Shown here: piece by piece, positions 31,757-33,916 of the stretch
How the letters are laid out: each line of letters begins with the position of its first letter
How positions within the stretch are numbered: position 1 is the stretch's first letter
Source: an uncultured Bacteroidales bacterium
Lineage (GTDB): Bacteria > Bacteroidota > Bacteroidia > Bacteroidales > UBA932
Direction: 5' to 3'
Length of the DNA stretch: 33,916 bases
NCBI GenBank assembly: GCA_944326385.1
Contig: CALVDT010000099.1
Span: 1 to 33,916, forward strand
Position numbers and translations under genes: made by a program
Notes under the pieces: model-generated
Database searches by the model: none
Told to the model about the DNA's origin: nothing
Seen by the model: the letters and a program-made list of their open reading frames with translations, nothing else

Positions 31757-32902
31757 ATGAAAATCCCGAATCTGCACATTCTGATTCCCGCAGTCAGTAC
31801 ACTGCTTTTACCTGCATTCATTTCCTGCTCCGGAGAATGTTCCGTCACCGGAATAGCATCGATGCCGTCAGGTGTGGCGGGTGCCTTCATAGGAAAGGCA
31901 GACCGCTCCATAATAATAGCCGGAGGTTCCGACTTTCCGGATAAAAAGCCATGGGAAGGCGGAGAAAAAGTATATTATGACCGCATATATGAGTTGACAT
32001 CATCGGACGGGAAATGGGCTTGCAGCCTGTCGGATACCAGACTTCCGTCAGCGATTGGAGGCGGCTGCACGGCATCCGACGGTACGACATTGTATTGTTT
32101 CGGGGGAAGCGACGGGCAGTCTTTGAACAGGACAGTATATACCATAGGATATGCTGCGGATTCGCTGCAGGTTGACTCGATATCTGTTCTCCCCGACAGT
32201 TTCATCCCGGCTGCGGCCGTCTTCATCAGATCAGAGGAAGCCTGCTACATACACGGTACAGAGAACGGAGGGAATAGTCTGTACCGATATTCCGTTCCAT
32301 CCGGAAACTGGACTCGTCTTGCCGGATGTCCGGACAGACCGATAAGCGAGGGAAGTCCTCTCGTATGCCAATACAACGGCAAGGATGAGGCGCTTTATCT
32401 GATAGGAGGCCGCGGTACTGACTCTTCCGGACTGTATCTGTCTTCCGCTGTTTGGGAATACGTTCCTGCCAACGGCAAATGGGAAAAGAAGTGCGACATG
32501 ACGATAGAAGGCAGGACGGCTACACTGATGTACTCATCCGCAGTTCCATCCGGGTCCGGCCATATCATAGTGGCAGGCGGGGATGACGGGATAGAATTCA
32601 GCAGGCGTGTGAAACTCGATGAAATGATAAAATCCACTCCCGAGAGTCCTCTGAGAGACAGCCTGAAGACAGCATTGGCTGAAGCCAACATCAACCACGC
32701 CGGATTCTGTGACAGGATTTTCTCCTATAACACTATTACCGGGAAATGGGCCGAGCTTGGGCTTTCCGCAATTCCTCTTCCTGTAGTCACGACAGCCGTC
32801 CTTGAGGACAATGCCATTATCATCCCGTCAGGTGAAATACATCCAGGCGTAAGGGGACGGGATATTCTTATGGTAAGTATACCGGAGAGCATCTGCAATT
32901 AA
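31757..32902 (+). CDS. Cyclically permuted mutarotase / NanM-like kelch lipoprotein (381 aa)
   Basis: The signal peptide ends at a probable lipidated Cys24 (LLPAFISC). The body is a six-bladed kelch beta-propeller with repeats of the form IIIAGGSDFPDKKPW, LYCFGGSDGQS, ALYLIGGRGTDSS, IIVAGGDDG and IIPSGEIHPGVRGRDI. The order and end motifs resemble N-acetylneuraminate epimerase (NanM) and the cyclically-permuted mutarotase family, which convert sialic-acid anomers in the periplasm. No sialic-acid gene lies next to it here, so the substrate is inferred from family only. The start lies 9 bases after the repeat element, so any promoter must lie inside that element. Confidence 0.88.
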   Translation: MKIPNLHILIPAVSTLLLPAFISCSGECSVTGIASMPSGVAGAFIGKADRSIIIAGGSDFPDKKPWEGGEKVYYDRIYELTSSDGKWACSLSDTRLPSAIGGGCTASDGTTLYCFGGSDGQSLNRTVYTIGYAADSLQVDSISVLPDSFIPAAAVFIRSEEACYIHGTENGGNSLYRYSVPSGNWTRLAGCPDRPISEGSPLVCQYNGKDEALYLIGGRGTDSSGLYLSSAVWEYVPANGKWEKKCDMTIEGRTATLMYSSAVPSGSGHIIVAGGDDGIEFSRRVKLDEMIKSTPESPLRDSLKTALAEANINHAGFCDRIFSYNTITGKWAELGLSAIPLPVVTTAVLEDNAIIIPSGEIHPGVRGRDILMVSIPESICN

Positions 32903-33163
32903 TAAAGGTACGGACGAAATCCTCATGTACACCGGCACACTGCGGCTTTCCCATCTTCGCAGGCATTGAATTCCCTCCTTATGAATTCACCCTAGTTATC
33001 GGTTATCATTTCCGGACAGAGTGACGGTATTGAAATGCGACCACTGCCACTTTTGCCGGGACATTGGTACTGGTCGACGATAGTTTGCTGCGACCACTGC
33101 CACTTTTGACTGGTTTCCGGTAGTGGTTGAAGGTGATTGAGAAAGCATTTTTCCGAAAACAAA
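32903..33163. other. Gene-free spacer with possible insertion-sequence remnant
   Basis: No coding frame is supported. The segment holds a GAATTC-CCTCCTTAT-GAATTC inverted repeat near 32967-32987 and two exact copies of a 20-bp sequence described separately. No obvious terminator for the kelch gene was seen. Confidence 0.45.
33036..33108. repeat. Two exact copies of a 20-bp direct repeat (possible IS21-type end)
   Basis: TGCGACCACTGCCACTTTTG occurs at 33036-33055 and 33089-33108, 53 bases apart. Repeated short terminal motifs spaced this way are typical of the ends of IS21-family elements, and the sequence resembles such ends in Bacteroidota as I recall them, but no istA/istB remains are present. 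It could equally be a binding-site pair. Confidence 0.4.
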
Positions 33164-33200
33164 GAACCTCGCAAAACTCGGATTGTGTTTTGCGAGGTTC
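33164..33200 (-). terminator. Terminator of tRNA-Pro
   Basis: GAACCTCGCAAAA (33164-33176) and TTTTGCGAGGTTC (33188-33200) form a perfect 13-bp stem directly after the tRNA-Pro 3' end on the minus strand, followed by a short T-rich tail. Confidence 0.75.
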
Positions 33201-33203
33201 TGG

Positions 33204-33276
33204 TCGGGATGAGGCGACTCGAACGCCCGACCCCTACGTCCCGAACGTAGTGCGCTACCAACTGCGCTACATCCCG
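33204..33276 (-). tRNA. tRNA-Pro(CGG)
   Basis: On the minus strand the cloverleaf is complete. The acceptor stem is CGGGATG/CATCCCG, the D-stem GCGC/GCGC, and the anticodon stem CTACG/CGTAG with loop TTCGGGA (anticodon CGG, Pro codon CCG). The T-stem is GGGCG/CGCCT with one G-U pair and loop TTCGAGT. The discriminator is A, followed by encoded CC but no final A. A strong terminator follows. Confidence 0.93.
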
Positions 33277-33287
33277 TTTTTTCGTTT

Positions 33288-33525
33288 CTTTTGGGTAATA
33301 GCCGCATCGGGCTTCTCTCTTCGTCGGTCATTTACACAAGTAAACTCCCGTCCTCAGCGCTCCCCCTCTTTGCTCTGACCCAAAATAAACTTCAAAAAAT
33401 CAACATCTTTTGGGTAATAGCCGCATCGGGCTTCTCTCTTCGTCGGTCATTTACACAAGTAAACTCCCGTCCTCATCGCTCCCCCTCTTTGCTCTGACCC
33501 AAAATAAACTTCAAAAAAAATCAAG
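33288..33525. repeat. Tandem duplication of a 119-bp unit upstream of tRNA-Pro
   Basis: Copy 1 (33288-33406) and copy 2 (33407-about 33525) are almost identical, differing at one base in the middle (CAGCGC versus CATCGC) and in the A-rich tail. Each unit begins CTTTTGGGT and carries ACCCAAAA about 90 bases in, an inverted repeat, with a TTTAC-ACAA-GTAAA hairpin in the centre. Short overlapping frames here are artefacts of the repeat. Its position just 5' of tRNA-Pro on the minus strand is unexplained. Confidence 0.85.
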
Positions 33526-33534
33526 AACTTTATG

Positions 33535-33566
33535 AAAAAGAAGCTGCCGCACGACAGCTTCTTTTT
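33535..33566. terminator. Terminator of rpsT
   Basis: AAAAAGAAGCTG (33535-33546) and CAGCTTCTTTTT (33555-33566) form a perfect 12-bp stem with an 8-base loop and A/T runs on both sides. It lies 34 bases after the rpsT stop and can act in both directions. Confidence 0.75.
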
Positions 33567-33599
33567 CAGCTATTGAAAACCTTTAAGGTTGATTTCAAA

Positions 33600-33854
33600 C
33601 TATGAAAGTTTGTTTATATAAAGAGCTATACCACTTTTGAGATTGGCAGCCTTGTTCTTGTGGATCACTCCGATCTTCGCAAGCTTGTCAATCATGGAAT
33701 ACACCTTCGGAGCGTCAGCTGCAGCTGCGGCTTTATCCGTATTGTTCCTCAGAGCGCGAATAGCGTTCCTTGTGGTCTTTGCATAATATCTGTTATGCAA
33801 TCTGCGTCTTTCGTTCTGACGATTACGCTTATCTGCTGATGCGTGATTTGCCAT
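33600..33854 (-). CDS. rpsT: 30S ribosomal protein S20
   Basis: The 84-residue basic protein starts [21 protein letters not shown] and continues with alternating Arg/Lys and Ala-rich helices ([35 protein letters not shown]), the S20 pattern. S20 binds 16S rRNA early in 30S assembly and folds as a helical bundle. Length is typical. A hairpin terminator follows, and a tRNA gene on the same strand ends 24 bases upstream, so rpsT could be transcribed together with it or from the AT-rich gap between. Confidence 0.95.
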   Translation of the reverse strand: MANHASADKRNRQNERRRLHNRYYAKTTRNAIRALRNNTDKAAAAADAPKVYSMIDKLAKIGVIHKNKAANLKSGIALYINKLS

Positions 33855-33877
33855 TGTTTTTATTTTTTATATTTTCG

Positions 33878-33916
33878 TAGTGGGTAGGGGAATCGAACCC
33901 CTATTGCAAGAATGAA
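33878..33916 (-). tRNA. tRNA-Glu(TTC), 3' part, cut by the window edge
   Basis: Read on the minus strand, the 3' half is present: anticodon TTC at the very edge, anticodon-stem 3' strand TCTTG, variable loop CAAT, T-stem AGGGG/CCCCT with loop TTCGATT, then ACCCACT as acceptor strand and discriminator A. The four-base variable loop and T-stem resemble tRNA-Glu. If the stem is framed differently the identity could change; the 5' half lies outside. Confidence 0.65.

Noticed and set aside
33127-33497. Two overlapping small frames with the same C-terminal sequence
   Set aside because: Their identical ends come from translating the 119-bp tandem repeat, and one also crosses the tRNA-Pro gene.
33288-33525. 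CRISPR array
   Set aside because: Only two long units in direct tandem with no spacers and no cas gene nearby.

Overview
The window looks like chromosomal DNA from a member of the Bacteroidota, most likely the order Bacteroidales. Its promoters fit the -33 TTTG / -7 TAnnTTTG consensus of that phylum (clearest ahead of efp). Shine-Dalgarno sites are weak, and secreted proteins carry Bacteroidales-type signal peptides and lipoboxes. Several families are typical of the group: DUF4783, DUF3127, a cyclically permuted mutarotase, a RecQ with a C-terminal extension, and MetG with a C-terminal tRNA-binding domain. I cannot name genus or species.

Region 1-3.73 kb is accessory DNA, visibly richer in A+T than the rest. 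It holds the tail of a YafQ-like toxin, three small proteins without recognisable function (two look like diverged paralogues), a long structured non-coding stretch ahead of an unknown 118-residue protein, a leucine-rich-repeat lipoprotein with an EF-hand loop, and a tiny membrane protein. It ends in a tRNA-Asn that has lost the 5' strand of its acceptor stem. I read this as the right end of an element integrated into a tRNA-Asn gene. The integrase and the intact tRNA would lie to the left of the window.

Region 3.8-31.4 kb is conserved chromosome with short spacers: DUF4783 protein; rlmH with a very large NtrY-like membrane histidine kinase; a convergent sigma-54-type response regulator without a DNA-binding domain; cmk-ispH; efp; dnaX-lptB on the minus strand; an exported unknown, an M16 peptidase and an O-methyltransferase on the plus strand; a five-gene minus-strand cluster (DUF308 protein, dnaG, metG, murB, murA); fhs with a PHP phosphatase; recQ; and an FKBP lipoprotein with a DUF3127 protein. 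Three of the four convergent gene junctions overlap or nearly touch. The fourth, efp/lptB, is filled by one large palindrome.

Region 31.4-33.9 kb is repeat-rich: a 244-bp element with 24-bp terminal inverted repeats and several internal hairpins, a NanM-like kelch lipoprotein, two copies of a 20-bp repeat that may be an insertion-sequence remnant, tRNA-Pro(CGG), a tandem duplication of a 119-bp unit, rpsT, and the 3' part of a probable tRNA-Glu cut by the window edge.

I found no CRISPR array, complete insertion sequence, rRNA or obvious defence operon. The best candidates for undescribed biology are the structured leader plus unknown gene near 1.65-2.35 kb and the intergenic repeat elements.
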